A stretch of 64,000 bases of DNA from Erythroxylum novogranatense (GCA_029891385.1 CM057234.1:23732350-23796349), one strand, 5' to 3'. Positions 43,129 through 54,703 are shown, counted from the stretch's first letter. Notes: generated by a model not told the origin, from the sequence alone. Numbers and translations: made by a program.

Positions 43129-44442
43129 GCATTGACCTTTTCATTCTTTTGCTTATAACTTGTCCGTCCGACAACTGATTGACCCGATTCTTGAGGCATC
43201 GGACTCGTGAGTCATTGAATTTCATTTATAGAAAATTGGGAAAATTTTGGATTAGGGCCGGAATGCCATGAACATGCGTGTGTACGCGTTTTAATTGTTT
43301 CATGTGCATTGTTTGATATCTCTAATTATACAGTTGGTAACGTGTACTCTTTTTAATTGTTATAGAGGCACAGTTGGAAAGTCATCCCACAGACGTTGCA
43401 GAGACTTCCCGGCGTTAGCCCGGAAGTGATTAGTGAGTAACCTAGATGGTTATCCCGATCTACGTGTTTCTTGTGATTTGATTGTTCTACGGGATTACGT
43501 GAATTATATATGGCTTTATTGATCGTGAATTGAGCATTAGGCAATTGTTTAATTGAATCAGTATATTAGGGACCGTGACATATCATGATAACTGCTATGG
43601 AGCATGTGCATTCATGCACAAATGCATCACACTGCTAAAAGGAAAATTGTGAACCGAGATGCCACTGTACTGAACCGAGCCCAGAGCTTGACATTCTGAA
43701 CCGAGCCTCGAGCTCGACGGGAGATCATTCTCCTGCACGCGTCTATCTTGATTCTGTTATGCGCTCGGTCACACATCAGAATGAATCGAAAAGAGTCACA
43801 CGTGCATTGCATCTTGGACCGAATATTTGGCATCAGATTGATCGATATATACACTGTTCTATGAATGTGACTGTGATCTGTATGCCGTGATTGTACTGTG
43901 ATTGTATTAGTATTGTGTTTTGTATAATTACTGGATGCGTACTGTATCATGCTTATGTGATGCATGAATTGGGAGAACCATCGATGATGGTTTCTCATTG
44001 AGTTCGCAAACTCATCCAAAATTGCAATCTATTTTTTTCAGGCTTAAGTGTAGACGGATAGCTCCCTCAGGACTGTAGAGCCGTGTACTGTGGATTGGCG
44101 AGAGAGGCGATGGCTCAAAGGTCGGTCAGCTGGGCTTTCTTTTGGAGACTTATAGTTAGATCATTCGTTGTACATTATCAGATGGTATTTAGTGTATGGT
44201 GTTTTGGCACATGTATAGACGGAAAATACTGACAGTTGTAAATTTCTAAATTTTGAATGAATGAAACGGAATCCAGTTTAGTTTTGAAAAAGTGGCCAAT
44301 TTCTTTGTACTGCTTTATGATTACGATGCCATGAGGAGTCTAGTGGTGGTTGTTAGTAGTGATCTCTTATCGTAGGATATGTGCCGGAATGACCTACGGG
44401 CGTTCCGGTGGATACTCTATGGTAAGGGGGCGCTACATTTGG

Positions 44443-44454
44443 TGGTATCAGAGC
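44443..44454 (+). other. element C primer-binding site
   Basis: TGGTATCAGAGC, 5 bp after the end of LTR C1; initiator tRNA-Met type. Confidence 0.95.
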
Positions 44455-44529
44455 ATGGTTTGGCATCTTTTGGGAATAGTAATAATATAAGTATGAATCG
44501 GATGGAACTAATGGAACTGATCAACATTT

Positions 44530-45460
44530 TTGTTTTGTTTTAGGTCTTCTGTATTAGGTGATCATGTTGAGCAGCCAGCTGACCAAGGATCAGTGGGAGC
44601 AAGTAGAGAGTCTTCTATGCCTCGTACTGAGGATCTGCCCCCTCGAGTTACCGTGAGACGGGAGAGGAGGTATGATTTGTCTTGCAAGGTAAATCAGAGA
44701 TTTCTATGGCAATCTGAGACTCACCGAGGCCGAGGGATGGTCGAGAGGACGGAGAGAGTCTTCGACCAGATGGACTGCGAACCTGATGAGAGGTTCGATT
44801 ATGCGGTGTCACTATTGCAGGGCCCGACATATAAGTGGTGGAAGACTATGCCAGGAAGTACCACCAGGCCTTGCTCACTGTCATGGGCTGATTTTCTGAG
44901 GGCCTTCAGGGATAATTATATGCCCAAGGTCTATCTTGATATGAAGATGCAGGAGTTTCGGGCTCAAGGTGGACGGATGTCGGTGGCGAGTATGAGGTGA
45001 AATTCAATGAGTTGATAGATTATGCCACGTTGATGGTCCCGATCGAGGCCGATAAGTGCCGGAGGTTGAAAATGGCCTCAACATCGAGATTCGTGCCAAC
45101 TTGGCTCGGTCGGACATGGGACTTTATTGAGTTGAGAGCTGCTTAGTTAGAGTGGAGCGGTGATGAGACAGAGGCAGCCGAGATTGGGTCCCGGTAAACG
45201 GCCCGGTGAGTCAGGCAGCTCTGGCAGAGCTTTAGTAAACGCTTGAGCGGGACTTTCGTGTCTCCGGAGGTTCGAGACGACTGGTTTTGGGTAGGGGAGA
45301 TTTGGACCGATGGCGATGGTAGTGGCAGAGGTTACGGGGATGATTTTCTAGTGTGCCCGCATTGTGAGAGGAGACACAGTGGGGAGTGTTGGTGGATTCT
45401 TGGAGCCTCGCTGAGGTGCGGCTCGACGGAGCATCAGTCGTGGATTGCCTGATACATTGA
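44530..45460 (+). pseudogene. element C gag, frameshifted
   Basis: Frame 44,530-45,000 matches element B gag: DLPPRVTVRRERRYD, LLQGPTYKWWKTMPG, LSWADFLRAFRDNYMPKVYL. Beyond 45,000 the frame changes repeatedly. The zinc knuckle returns in another frame at about 45,355-45,450 as CPHCERRHSGECWW and LRCGSTEHQ. The N-terminal start is uncertain because this frame opens within the leader. Confidence 0.85.
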
Positions 45461-45576
45461 GAGTTCAACTTCTTTGGTAGTGGGACGAGTCGAGAGTAGT
45501 ATGACTGCATAATGAGTAGAGTGGGTGGATTGGACGAGGGCCGAGGTAGAGGCCGTGGTAGAGCCGAGGGTCCTTT

Positions 45577-45990
45577 GTGAGGACTGAGGGTCGGGCACCA
45601 CCACAGCCCCAAAGTAGAGTATACGCCATGACGCGGCAGAGGCCCAGATTCCCCGATGTTGTAGGTGGTATGCTTCTCCTTTCGATATTGAGGCATTTGC
45701 TATCTTTGGATCCTGGATCCACACATTCTTTCATTGCACCTCATATGGCATGTAGATTGCATGGGGATAGGAAGATGCTATAAGATGGGCTGAGGTGAGT
45801 ACACCTCAGTACTACTATCAGACAGAGAGGTCTCAGGGATGCTCGATCCAGATTGATCAAGCAGTATTGAGGGCACCTTATAGTATTGCCTCTGAGAGAG
45901 ATCGATGTGATTCTGGGGATGGACTGGCTTACTGCCCATAGGGCTATTATGGACTGCTATACCAAGGAGGTTGTGTTGAGTCTCTGGTCC
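45577..45990 (+). pseudogene. element C aspartic protease
   Basis: LSLDPGSTHSFIAPHMACRL at about 45,690-45,755, a frame change after 45,783, then LPLREIDVILGMDWLTAH near 45,890. The active site is written DPGS, as in element B. Confidence 0.8.
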
Positions 45991-46035
45991 CCTAGAGCAA
46001 AGTGTTGGAGGAGTTAGTCAGGCAGTGCCGGCCGG

Positions 46036-47643
46036 ATGATCTCTTTCCTTAGTGCCCTGAGATTGATGCAGGGAGGCTGTGAGGCATATCTGGCTCATGT
46101 GGTTGACACCAGAGTTGAGCAGAGGCTCCAGGATATTCCCATGGTTAGGGAATTTCCAGATGTGTTTCCTGACAAGTTACCGGGTTTGCCACCGGATCGG
46201 AAGACGGAGTTTACTATTGACCTCGTTCCAGGTACTGCTCCTATATCTATACCTCCATATAGGATGGCTTTGTGGAATCGAGGGAGTCAAGGCTCGCCAG
46301 GAGTTGCTGGAGAAGGGGTTTATTAGACCCAGTGTCTCACCATGGGGAGCTCCAGTGTTATTTGTGAAGAAAAAGGATGGGACTTTGAGGCTGTGCATCG
46401 ATTATAGGCAGCTGAATCGGGTGACTGTAAAGAACAAGTACCCACTGCCTAGGATTGATGACTTGTTTGATCAGTTGCAGGGAGCTCAGGTATTCACCAA
46501 GTTAGATCTGCGATCTGGTTACTATCAGTTGAAGATTGCAGAGGCCGATGTGCCTAAGAGTGCTTTCAGGAGCAGGTATGGGCATTTCGAGTTTCTAGTG
46601 ATGCCGTTTGGGTTGACAAATGCCCCGACAGCTTTTATGGCCTTGATGAATAAGGTATTTCAGCCTTACCTGGATTGGTTTGTTATTGTTTTCATTGATG
46701 ACATTTTGGTGTATTCGAGGGATAGACAGGAGCATAGTGAGCATTTGAGGATTGTGTTACGCACGATGAGGAGAGATAGTTATGCGCCAAATTCAGCAAA
46801 TGTGAATTTTAATGGATCGGTGATCTTTTGGGGCATATAGTGACTGGAGAGGGTATTCAGGTGGATCCGAGTAAGGTTGAGGCAGTGCTGAAGTGGGAAG
46901 CTCCTAGGAATGTGCCGGAGATTCGGAGTTTCCTCGGATTAGCGGGTTATTACCGGAGGTTTGTCGAGGGGTTCTCATTGATCTCAGCCCCTCTGACAAA
47001 ACTTCTGAGGAAGAATGTGCCATTCAGATGGACCGAGGAGTGTCAGAAGAGTTTTGAGGAGCTGAAACATCGGTTGACTACTGCACCGGTGTTGGCTATT
47101 CCATCTGGGACTGGGGGATTTGAGGTGTACAGCGATGCATCACACCAGGGATTGGGGTGTGTTCTGATGCAGCATGGTAGAATCATTGCTTATGCCTCGA
47201 GACAGTTGAGGTCTCACGAGGTAAACTATCATGTTCATGATTTGGAGTTAGCTGCAGTTGTATTTGCATTGAAGATTTGGAGGCATTACCTGTATGGTGA
47301 GACCTTTCAGATCTTCACTGACCACAAGAGTTTGAGATATTTACTGAGCCAGAGAGAATTGAATTTGAGACAGAGGAGGTGGCTTGAGTTGTTGAAGGAT
47401 TATGACTGTACTATCGAGTATCACCCTGGGAAAGCCAATGTGGTGGCGTATGCTCGAGTAGGAAGTCACACACTAATAAATTTCAGATTCAAAGCTATGA
47501 GGTTGCCTAATTTGATTCAATTGAGGGCTTTGAATGTGCAGATGAATCTGGAGCGGGATGGAGTATTATTGGCTACATTGAGATCGAGACCGATGCTCTT
47601 GGGACAGATCGGAGAGTTCGAGGATAAGGATCTGTTATGGTGA
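46036..47643 (+). pseudogene. element C reverse transcriptase and RNase H
   Basis: Frame 46,079-46,840 carries [48 protein letters not shown] and the active site [10 protein letters not shown] frameshift near 46,790-46,830 leads to frame 46,828-47,643 with [15 protein letters not shown], the RNase H motifs [17 protein letters not shown] and [13 protein letters not shown], and then [10 protein letters not shown]. It is nearly complete, with two frames covering some 500 codons. Confidence 0.9.
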
Positions 47644-47699
47644 GACCGATTGAGAAAGTAAAAGCGATTCGAGATCCGAGTTTGATGTGAGAGATGAGA

Positions 47700-48460
47700 C
47701 TTTATGGATAGGCGGAGGCTTTGTGTACGATGTGGATGATCCGAGGCGAGAGATATCTTGGAGGAGGCTCACATGGCCACATATGCTATGCATCCCGGTA
47801 CTACCAAGATGTATAACACCCTTAAGCAACATTTCGGTGGCTGGTATGAAGAAGCGGTGGTGAGTATGTGTTCAGGTGTTTGACGTGCTGCAAGTTAAGG
47901 CCGAGCACCAAGCTCCATGGGGAAGCTTCATTCGCTGCCCATTCCGGAGTGGAAATGGGAACGGATCACCATGGATTTCATTATGGGGTTGCCTAGACGC
48001 CGAGGCAAAGATGATGCTATCTGGGTCATCGTGGACCGGTTGACTAAATCGGCCCATTTCTTACCAGTGAGGGAGAATAATACCATGGATCAGTTGGCCC
48101 AGAAGTATGTGGCAGAGATAGTGAGACTGCATGGGATCCCGGTATCGATAGTATCTGACAGGGATCCCAGATTTACTTCGAGGTTTCGCAGAGTTTGCGA
48201 TCCGCTATAGTACTAAGTGAATTTCAATCTGAGATTTCATCCTCGAACATGATGGGCGAGTGAGAGGACGATTAAGACTGTTGAGGATATGCTTCGGGCT
48301 TGTGTATTAGAGTTCAGAGGAGCATGGGATCGATTCAGCCCCGATTGAATTTGCTTATAACAATCATTATCATAGTAGCATCGGGATGGCTCCACATGAG
48401 GAATCAGATGGGCGCCGTGTAGATCGCCTCTGTATTGGGATGAAGAGGTGAGAGGATGAT
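47700..48460 (+). pseudogene. element C integrase, heavily frameshifted
   Basis: The best frame, 47,917-48,210, has [20 protein letters not shown] (first Asp), [13 protein letters not shown] and [17 protein letters not shown] (second Asp). The zinc-binding part (MHPGTTKMYNTLK at about 47,783) and the post-Glu part lie in other frames. Many small indels cluster in 47,640-48,800. Confidence 0.85.
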
Positions 48461-48759
48461 TGAGGGTCTGAGTGATTCAGATACTGTTGATAAAGTGAGA
48501 TCGATTGAGTCGCATCAAAGCGGCTCGGGATAGATGAAGAGTTATGTGGATCAAAGATAGGAGGGACATTGAGTATGATGTGGGTGACAGAGTATTCTTC
48601 ACGGTGTCACCGTGGCGTGTGTCTTGAGATTTGGGAGAAAGGGTAAGTTAAGCCCTAGGTACATTGGTCCATATGAGATCACCGAGAGGATCGGACCTTT
48701 GGCCTCTGCTAGCTTTACCAAGTGAGATGTCTCGCCATACATGACGCTTTTCACGTGAG

Positions 48760-49020
48760 TATGCTCCGCAGATATCGGTCGGATCCGACACACGTGATAC
48801 CGGCTCAGAGATCGAGGTCTCAAGAATGTCGAGTTATGTGGAGGAGCCGGTTGATTGTCGGGTCTCAGTGAAACAATTGAGGAATAAGAGTATTCCACTA
48901 GTGAAGGTTCTCTGGAGGAACCATTCGACTGAGGAGGCTACCTAGGAGACCAAGGAGCACATGAGGAGACAGTATCCTCACCTGTTCGCTCAATCAGGTA
49001 AGAATTTCGCGGACGAAATT
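48760..49020 (+). pseudogene. element C chromodomain
   Basis: In pieces the text gives YRSDPTHVIP, LRNKSIPLVKVLWRNHSTEE and MRRQYPHLF, the C-terminal chromodomain-like tail of Tekay chromoviruses, which is thought to bind modified histones and steer insertion into heterochromatin. One in-frame stop (TAG near 48,943) and upstream frameshifts break it. Confidence 0.75.
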
Positions 49021-49026
49021 TTTATT

Positions 49027-49039
49027 AGGAGGGGGGAAC
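49027..49039 (+). other. element C polypurine tract
   Basis: AGGAGGGGGGAAC directly before LTR C2; primer for plus-strand synthesis. Confidence 0.9.
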
Positions 49040-52000
49040 TGTAACATCCCACCCTCAACGGGAAGGGCAGAATAGTAAATTGTCATAGGATGAGAGTGAT
49101 ACGAATTTATTAGTATCCTTCATCCCTTTAGTGACATAATTGTAGTGTGAAAAAAAAAGAAAGAAAAAAAAGAAAGACATTGTTGCACATGAAGACATTG
49201 TACATGCATACATTGACGTTCCCGGTTTATTTGGTTATAACTGTAAATGGTTGAGAATCTTGAGAATTATGGTTTATTAATCTTAAAAAAAATAATATTT
49301 GAAGAGTGTCAATAATGATTTTCCAATTTTGGAGAATTTTAGGAAATTTTTTTAGAATTTTTCGGGGTTAAATCCCGGGCTGGAAAAAAATATATACCGG
49401 GTGACAGACCAATGGGTCAAGGGTTGTAGAATCATGGATATGTGGCCATATGGGTATTAGCCAAGTGTAAAAGTGTGGAAATTTGGGTTTAATTTATTAA
49501 ATGAAGATGGAATGAAGGCTTGACACATGGTAGGACACATGGCATGATATTAGCCATGTATTTGTTAAAGTAACTTAGGTTTTTCTTCTTTCAAGCTTAG
49601 TCACTCCCCTCACTCACGACACTCTCTCTTCTTAGAAGCTTTTGGTGGATTTTTCCTTCCATTTTCGTGCCCTCTCTTCTTCCCTTCCTTAGTGAGCTTT
49701 GATCATTCAAGTTCCCTTATTGATAAACATCTTATACCCTTCTACTTTGTTCTTCTTTCCATCAAAGAAGTTGTTTTCTTTTCAACCCTAAAGATGATGA
49801 TTTACGTGGGTAGTGGAGCAAGATAAGTCTTGGGGTTTTCCTTTGAAGAATTTGGAGATTTAGTGACTTAATTAGGTAAGTTCCATGTTTCATGTTATAT
49901 GTATGGTGATTTGAAGTTAGTTTGATGAGAAGGTGAAGATTGAGTGATAATAGAGTATGTGTTTAACTTGCTATTGTGTTGAGAGTGTATGTTGAACCTA
50001 AGTGAATGTATGAATGGTCTAGTAGCTTATTTCTTTTTCATTAGGATGCTTATGCATGTGGAATTGGTATTAGAAGTGATAGGAGTTAAGTTGAAGATGA
50101 AAGCTGGAAAATGGATATTGAAACTATTGCAATGTTTTAATCATAACTCATTGTGTAGGTGAGTAAATGGGGTACGGTTTGTGCCCAATTAAACTTGAGC
50201 TTGTTGGCTACGATTTTGTGTGAAATAGGTGTTGTTAAATTGTAACTCAAAAAGGTCGAAAATTTGCATGGAAAGTTTTTGTTTTTGCGTCTGTGAACAG
50301 TAACCGAAGTTATGACCAAAGTGTTTTGCTGATTTTTATAAATTAATTGACATGGAATTTGGGAAAATGATCTTCATGAAAGTTGAAGCATCTTAAGTTA
50401 GATTTCCATTCCAACTGATCTTGCTATTTTTCGATATGTATATTGGGAGATATGAGCTGTTTACTCTTGACTGGTTTTGAGCATTTTGTGGAAACCTAGA
50501 CTAAGTGTGGATTTGGTGCACATTCTGATTAGTAGCAATTTTATCGATTTTTTTTGGATTGAATTAGCTTTAGTGATTTTCTTAAGAGTTGTAGAAGAAA
50601 CATTTATCTTGAAAATGGTATATAGACCGTAATTTTTGGAGATCAGATTTGGGAGTTATGAATTTTCAAATCCTGAACCTGCATAAAGGTGTTAGCTGCT
50701 GATCATGACAGAAACTTGTATAAGAGTTTTGGATTGGTTACTGATGGAATTGGTTCTTAAGCTCTTCATGAAACTTGAAGTATGTGGTTTTATCTTTCCA
50801 ATGATATAAGGTAGTCATTTTTTTGACTTGTGTACAGAGAGTTATGCTTGATAGAACATTACTGTCCAGATTTGGTGATTTCTGGGGCAGAATCATTGAT
50901 TGAATTATTTGACTTAGTTATCAATTGAATTTGATTTTGGGTTGTTCATGAAAGTTGTTGATAACATTGGGATATTTATGAGTATAATTATTGTTTAATT
51001 TTTTGACAAAGGAATTGAAAGTTACGGATTTTATAAAATGTTGCACTGTTTGGCATGCTGGAGAAAGTTCTCCAGATCTGTCATGGAGTAAGATAAGTCG
51101 ACTTGTATCTTAAATAAGTCGACTTATGCATGCAAAAGAGGGCAAGTCGACTTGTCTTCTCAAATAAGTCGACTTGTATCGACCTTTTCATTCTTTTGCT
51201 TATAACTTGTCCGTCCGACACCGATTGATCCGATTCTCGAGGCATCGGACTCGTGAGTCATTGAATTTCATTTTATAGAAAATTGGGAAAATTTTGATTA
51301 GGGCCGGAATGCCATGAACATGCGTTGTATGCGTTTTAATTGTTTCATGTGCATTGTTTGATATCTCTAATTATACAGTTGGTAACGTGTACTCTTTTAA
51401 TTGTTATAGAGGCACGGTTGGAGCGTCATCCCACGGACGTTGCAGAGACTTCCGGCGTTAGCGGAAGTGATTAGTGAGTAACCTAGATGGTTATCCCGAT
51501 CTACGTGTTTATTGTGATTTGATTGTTCTACGGGATTACGTGAATTATATATGGCTTTATTGATCGTGAATTGAGCATTAGGCAATTGTTTAATTGAATC
51601 AGATATAGAGGGTGTGACATATCATGATAATCGCTATGGAGCATGTGCATTCATGCACAAATGCATCACATCGCTAAAAGGAAAATTGTGAACCGAGATG
51701 CCATCGCATCAACCGAGCCCGAGCTTGACATTCTCGAACCGAGCCTCGAGCTCGACGGAGATCATTCTCCCACGCTGCGTCTATACTTGACATCGTTATG
51801 CGCCGTCACAACATCAGAATGAATCGAAAAGAGTCACATGTGCATTGCATATGGACCGAATATTTGGCATCAGATTGATTCGGATATATACCTTCGTTCT
51901 ATGATCGTGATCGTGATCTCGTATGCCGTGATTGTCGTGATTGTATTAGTATTGTGTTTTGTATAATTACTGGATGCGTACTTTATCATGCTTATGTGAT

Positions 52001-52472
52001 GCATGAATTGGGAGAACCATCGATGATGGTTTCTCATTGAGTTCGCAAACTCATCCAAAATTGCAATCTATTTTTTTCAGGCTTAAGTGTAGACGGATAG
52101 CTCCTCAGATTTGTAGAGCAGTAATCGTGGATTGGCGAGAGGCGATGGCTCAAAGGTCGGTCAGCTGGGCTTTCTTTTGGAGACTTATAGTTAGATCTAT
52201 TCGTTGTACATTACTGTATGGTATTTAGTGTGCAGTGTTTTGGCACATGTATAGACGGAAAATACTGACAGTTGTAAATTTCTAAATTTTGAATGAATGA
52301 AACGGAATCCAGTTTAGTTTTGAAAAGTGGCCAATTTCTTCAGTCCGCTTTATGATTACGATGCCATGAGGAGTCTAGTGGTGGTTGTTAGTAGTGATCT
52401 CTTATCGTAGGATATGTGCTGGAATGACCTACGGGCGTTCCGGTGGATACTCTATGGTAAGGGGGCGCTACA
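49040..52472 (+). mobile_element. element C 3' LTR (C2)
   Basis: 3,433 bp, TGTAACATCCC to GGGCGCTACA. By eye it matches C1 with few changes up to about 51,180. From there to about 52,160 it shows many small indels, mostly at CAG/CTG words. Confidence 0.95.
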
Positions 52473-53632
52473 GTTCAAGAACTATGTTAACACCTGTTCC
52501 TGTCAGAAAATCAACAAAGTTAATCCACCGAATGCGAGAAGGTTTATTTTGTGATTGCTTATTGTAAAAGCTGATGATAGCGTGACAATCAGTTCTCAGA
52601 GTAATTTCTTTTTGATCCAAATAATGAATCTTAAAGGAATTCAAAGTGTTTATGCATGCTGCTATTTCTGCGTCAATTGTCGATTTTATGACGTCAAATT
52701 TCCCACTTGCGTAAACAAACACGTGCTCTTCTGCTTTTGAACTTCCTTTATTTTTCTTCCATTTGGCAACACCTCCCCATCCTTCCATACATCCATCTAC
52801 TTCAATGACTATGTATGCATCTGACGGTGGTAATTGTAATTCAGGCAAATTGTTGATCAAAGCCTTTATTCTTCTAACCAGTTCCCAGTCCATTGGACTC
52901 ATCTTTTTATCAGCATTTGGTGCTGTTTTGCTATATAATGGTCCAACTAATAGTCCAAGCTTTGGAATATAACTGCGTGCATAGTTCAAGATTCCAAGCC
53001 ATGATCTTAATCCCTTTTTCTCCTTGAGTTGTTCTTCAGGAAAATATGATAATTTCTTTATGATATGTGGTTGAAGTTTAATTTTTTTTGTTTTCAATGG
53101 TTGCACCAAGAAATTCAATTTTAGATACTCCCACTATCATTTTTTCTTTTGATAGAACCAGGCCATATCGTTTACAAATATCAAAAAATATTTGTAAATG
53201 CTTTCTATGATCATGTTCCGAATTTGAAAATATCAGAATATCATCAATATAGGCAGCAATATACCTTTTATGCCCACGGAAACACTGATCCATTTTTCTC
53301 TGAAATATTGTTGGAGCATTCTTTAAACCAAATGGCATCACAAGCCATTCATATAATCCATTAGGAACAATAAATGTTGTCCAGGGAATTGATTCAGAAT
53401 CCATTGCGATTTGATGAAATCCACTTTTTAAGTCAAATTTGCTATAAATTCGACTATTCCCTATTTTCTTGATAATGGTATTGATACCTGGTAGAGAGTA
53501 TTGATCTTTGTAGGTATTTTTGTTGAGCTTACGATAATCAAAGACCATACGTTCCTTCCCATGCTTTGTTTCTCCAGTTTCTGGGTCTATTGTTGTTCCT
53601 GAATAAACCACCATTTTACAATAAGCAATCAC
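52473..53632 (-). pseudogene. endogenous caulimovirid reverse transcriptase and RNase H
   Basis: Frame 53,078-53,632 carries MVFDYRKLNKNTYKDQY, YSKFDLKSGFHQIAMD, VMPFGLKNAPTIFQRKMDQ and the active site AAYIDDILIFS. Frame 52,468-53,118 carries the connection (LRSWLGILNYARSYIPKLG) and RNase H with YIVIEVDGCMEGWGG, YASGKFDVIKSTIDAEIAA and LRTDCHAIISF. The RNase H end is on the far side of element C, at 41,002. A frameshift near 53,090 separates the two frames. It was a pararetrovirus polyprotein and is now dead. Confidence 0.9.
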
Positions 53633-53945
53633 AAAATAATAAGCTATTTTATCATCAGCTTTTACAATAAGCTATCATCAGCTTTTACTCTGAGAACTGC
53701 TCTATTAGTTCTTCTGTCAGGTATTTTTGCATGTGATACGGTTGTTCTGATTTTGATAATTTTTTGACTTTGATTTTGTACCGGTACCACCACGCTCTGC
53801 TGACACTCTGATGAGTCTATAGCTGGTTGTTTATCTTTAATGATAAGAGCTCAGTTGGATGCTCTAAGTTCCTTTTTAAGTCTTTCCTCATCATATTTCT
53901 TTAACTGATCTAATTCCCGTTCAAGGATTATCGCTTCATTCTCAG
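53633..53945 (-). pseudogene. endogenous caulimovirid sequence upstream of RT, with local duplication
   Basis: The minus strand reads AIILERELDQLKKYDEERLK and later KIPDRRTNRAVLRVKADD, which fits the polyprotein region just before RT. A stop interrupts it near 53,850. At 53,630-53,700 the word AAAGCTGATGAT and its surroundings are duplicated, shifting the frame. At about 53,945 it meets plus-strand viral sequence head-on. Confidence 0.6.
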
Positions 53946-54127
53946 ATCCAATTCTTACCAAAGATCCGAATCATCCTTTGTTTAGAGAAGCTGAAGCAGC
54001 AAAACAAGACGCGTATTACCATCTTGGAGAAACAAAATATTTCCTTGGAGAATGTATACAAGACCTTAAACTGTCTTATAGGCGTCTCAGGAATTATAGA
54101 TCTTGGATGATACCTCTTGTCAGTTGA
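53946..54127 (+). pseudogene. endogenous caulimovirid ORF, C-terminal end
   Basis: The plus-strand frame reads HPLFREAEAAKQDAYYHLGE to NYRSWMIPLVS and ends at TGA 54,125. It lies just upstream of two small viral-type ORFs, so it is probably the end of a preceding viral ORF; which one I cannot tell. Confidence 0.45.
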
Positions 54128-54283
54128 ACGCTGTAACTTGTTTTCTTTTTATTAATAAAATAAATGACTATGCTGTGAGGAAAAACAAAGAACAAAAGTA
54201 GAGTACCCAATTGAAGCCAAGTGAGTGGAAATTGAGTTCGGATTCCAAAACAGGGAAGCACTTATTAAGTTGATAAAAAGGTA

Positions 54284-54703
54284 ATGAGTGAAGGAATTCA
54301 ACAATCAATTGATAAGTATTGGCAAAACAGAAAGATTTTGGAATATCTTGATCTAGCTATTGATCCAAAATTTGAAAAAGAATCTATCGAAGGAATAGAA
54401 TTTTCTTGTTATAAAAAGGGTTTTAAACATGTTTATCATTCTGATAATAGACAGTTAAACTTATTGTGTGATCTGCAGTTAAATACCTTGCATAATATTA
54501 GTGTCATTCATGATCGTCTTATTTTACTTTCTAAAGTCTGTTTAAAGCATTTACATAGTCTCGAAGAAAAGGTTGAAATATTGGAAAACGTCTTGTCAAT
54601 AGAAAATATTGAAAAGAAAATCAGAAAAATACCATCAAAAAGTGAAGTGGTTGAAATAATCAACTCCTTAGTTGATCAGCCAAAGAAATATGAAGTTGTC
54701 TAA
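54284..54703 (+). CDS. endogenous caulimovirid small ORF (badnavirus/tungrovirus ORF1-like)
   Basis: An intact 139-aa frame from ATG 54,284 to TAA 54,703. It has a YWQNRKILEYLDLA block near the N-terminus and coiled-coil-like stretches (LEEKVEILENVLSIENIEKK), and ends SLVDQPKKYEVV. Length, the YLDLA word and the Gln-Pro-Lys end resemble the first small ORF of badna- and tungroviruses, whose role is poorly known. The next ORF follows after 71 bp. Although open, it sits in a broken viral insert without a complete genome, so I treat it as a relic. Confidence 0.55.
   Translation: MSEGIQQSIDKYWQNRKILEYLDLAIDPKFEKESIEGIEFSCYKKGFKHVYHSDNRQLNLLCDLQLNTLHNISVIHDRLILLSKVCLKHLHSLEEKVEILENVLSIENIEKKIRKIPSKSEVVEIINSLVDQPKKYEVV

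Larger units (their letters stand above)
41834..44041 (+). promoter_or_regulatory. predicted spliced-leader signals in LTR C1
   Basis: TTAG|GTAAGT at 41,834; TATAG acceptor ending 43,365; mini-exon 43,366-43,432 (67 nt); GTGAGT donor at 43,433; acceptor TTTTTTTCAG ending 44,041. Intron-like lengths are 1,532 and 609 nt. LTR C2 has the same set (49,876; 51,409; 51,410-51,473; 51,474; 52,080). Confidence 0.55.
41003..44437 (+). mobile_element. element C 5' LTR (C1)
   Basis: 3,435 bp from TGTAACATCCC to GGGCGCTACA. It has no coding frame. It holds GTAAGT at 41,834, a degenerate repeat at 42,331-43,020, four AAGTCGACTT palindromes at 43,049-43,128, a mini-exon at 43,366-43,432 and a double hairpin at 43,969-44,019. 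A CT-rich stretch at 41,535-41,700 may be the transcription start region. Confidence 0.95.
41003..52472 (+). mobile_element. complete Tekay/Del chromovirus (element C), 11.47 kb
   Basis: Two LTRs (41,003-44,437 and 49,040-52,472), primer-binding site, gag, PR, RT, RNase H, integrase, chromodomain, polypurine tract and a 5-bp target duplication. It is inserted in the RNase H of the minus-strand EPRV. By eye the LTRs are near-identical over their first 2 kb, so the insertion looks young, yet every ORF is broken. Confidence 0.95.

Noticed and set aside
43627..44019. 130-codon minus-strand frame in LTR C1
   Set aside because: It lies antisense within the LTR, is not kept in LTR C2 and overlaps the predicted second intron.
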